A stretch of DNA of 32,995 bases from Dehalococcoidia bacterium (GTDB lineage: Bacteria > Chloroflexota > Dehalococcoidia > Tepidiformales > Tepidiformaceae). Position 1 is the stretch's first letter, and the number at the start of each line of letters is the position of its first letter. The notes under the pieces were generated by a model. It was not told the DNA's origin. It saw only the letters and a program-made list of their open reading frames with translations, and did no database searches. Location: positions 1 through 32,995 of the forward strand of contig VXPF01000087.1 in the NCBI GenBank assembly GCA_009839725.1, read 5' to 3'. The translations under genes and the position numbers were made by a program. Positions 32,969 to 32,995 of this stretch are shown piece by piece.

Positions 32969-32995
32969 GCGGGTGGGGTGGTTAGGGGGCGGAGG

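Overview
The window is high-GC DNA (about 70% by eye), densely packed with bacterial metabolic genes on both strands. No rRNA, tRNA, CRISPR array or insertion sequence was seen. The gene set includes citramalate synthase, a Ycf45/SpoIIIAA-like R3H ATPase beside tmk, PdxT, an alkyltransferase-like protein, TlpA plus ResB, a separate-subunit acyl-CoA mutase, a PAC2 protein and many GTG or TTG starts. This fits a free-living Chloroflexota, perhaps a Dehalococcoidia-like lineage; Actinomycetota is the main alternative. The assignment is inference from gene content, not from a marker gene.

Layout. 1-4.3 kb: an S9 peptidase N-terminal fragment cut near the window edge, a Na+/Ca2+ exchanger, a hendecad-repeat membrane coiled coil, cimA, and a 437-bp gap holding an unlisted 48-residue lipoprotein ORF between two copies of a promoter-like repeat. 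4.3-9.9 kb: a VWA/PPOX gene pair, an AIM24-family protein, an acyl-CoA dehydrogenase, an alkyltransferase-like DNA-repair protein and a second PPOX protein. 10.0-16.6 kb: a co-directional run pdxT, R3H ATPase, tmk, MFS, tlpA-like, resB, with several start/stop overlaps. 16.6-17.2 kb: a Phd/PIN toxin-antitoxin cassette with a palindromic operator. 17.2-19.9 kb (minus): a coenzyme-B12 acyl-CoA mutase large subunit overlapping prs. 20.0-25.3 kb: an SPOUT RNA methyltransferase, an ArsI/CadI-like dioxygenase, a DHA2-type MFS, a zinc alcohol dehydrogenase, an EamA exporter and a His-rich membrane protein. 25.3-28.6 kb: an acyl-CoA synthetase plus ABM-fold monooxygenase operon, divergent from a cytochrome P450. 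28.6-33.0 kb: a four-gene ATPase-permease-ATPase-permease ABC-2 operon, convergent with a PAC2 gene.

How it works together. Acyl-CoA chemistry recurs (dehydrogenase, mutase, synthetase, P450, monooxygenase), which suggests a heterotroph using branched or modified carboxylic acids. The mutase carries isobutyryl-CoA-mutase-type substrate residues (Phe85/Gln203) rather than the methylmalonyl-CoA type.

The most general observation is regulatory. At least eight genes have a TANNNT box only 6-8 nt before the start codon, which predicts widespread leaderless transcription. This pattern also settles several start codons and supports the tiny lipoprotein gene.
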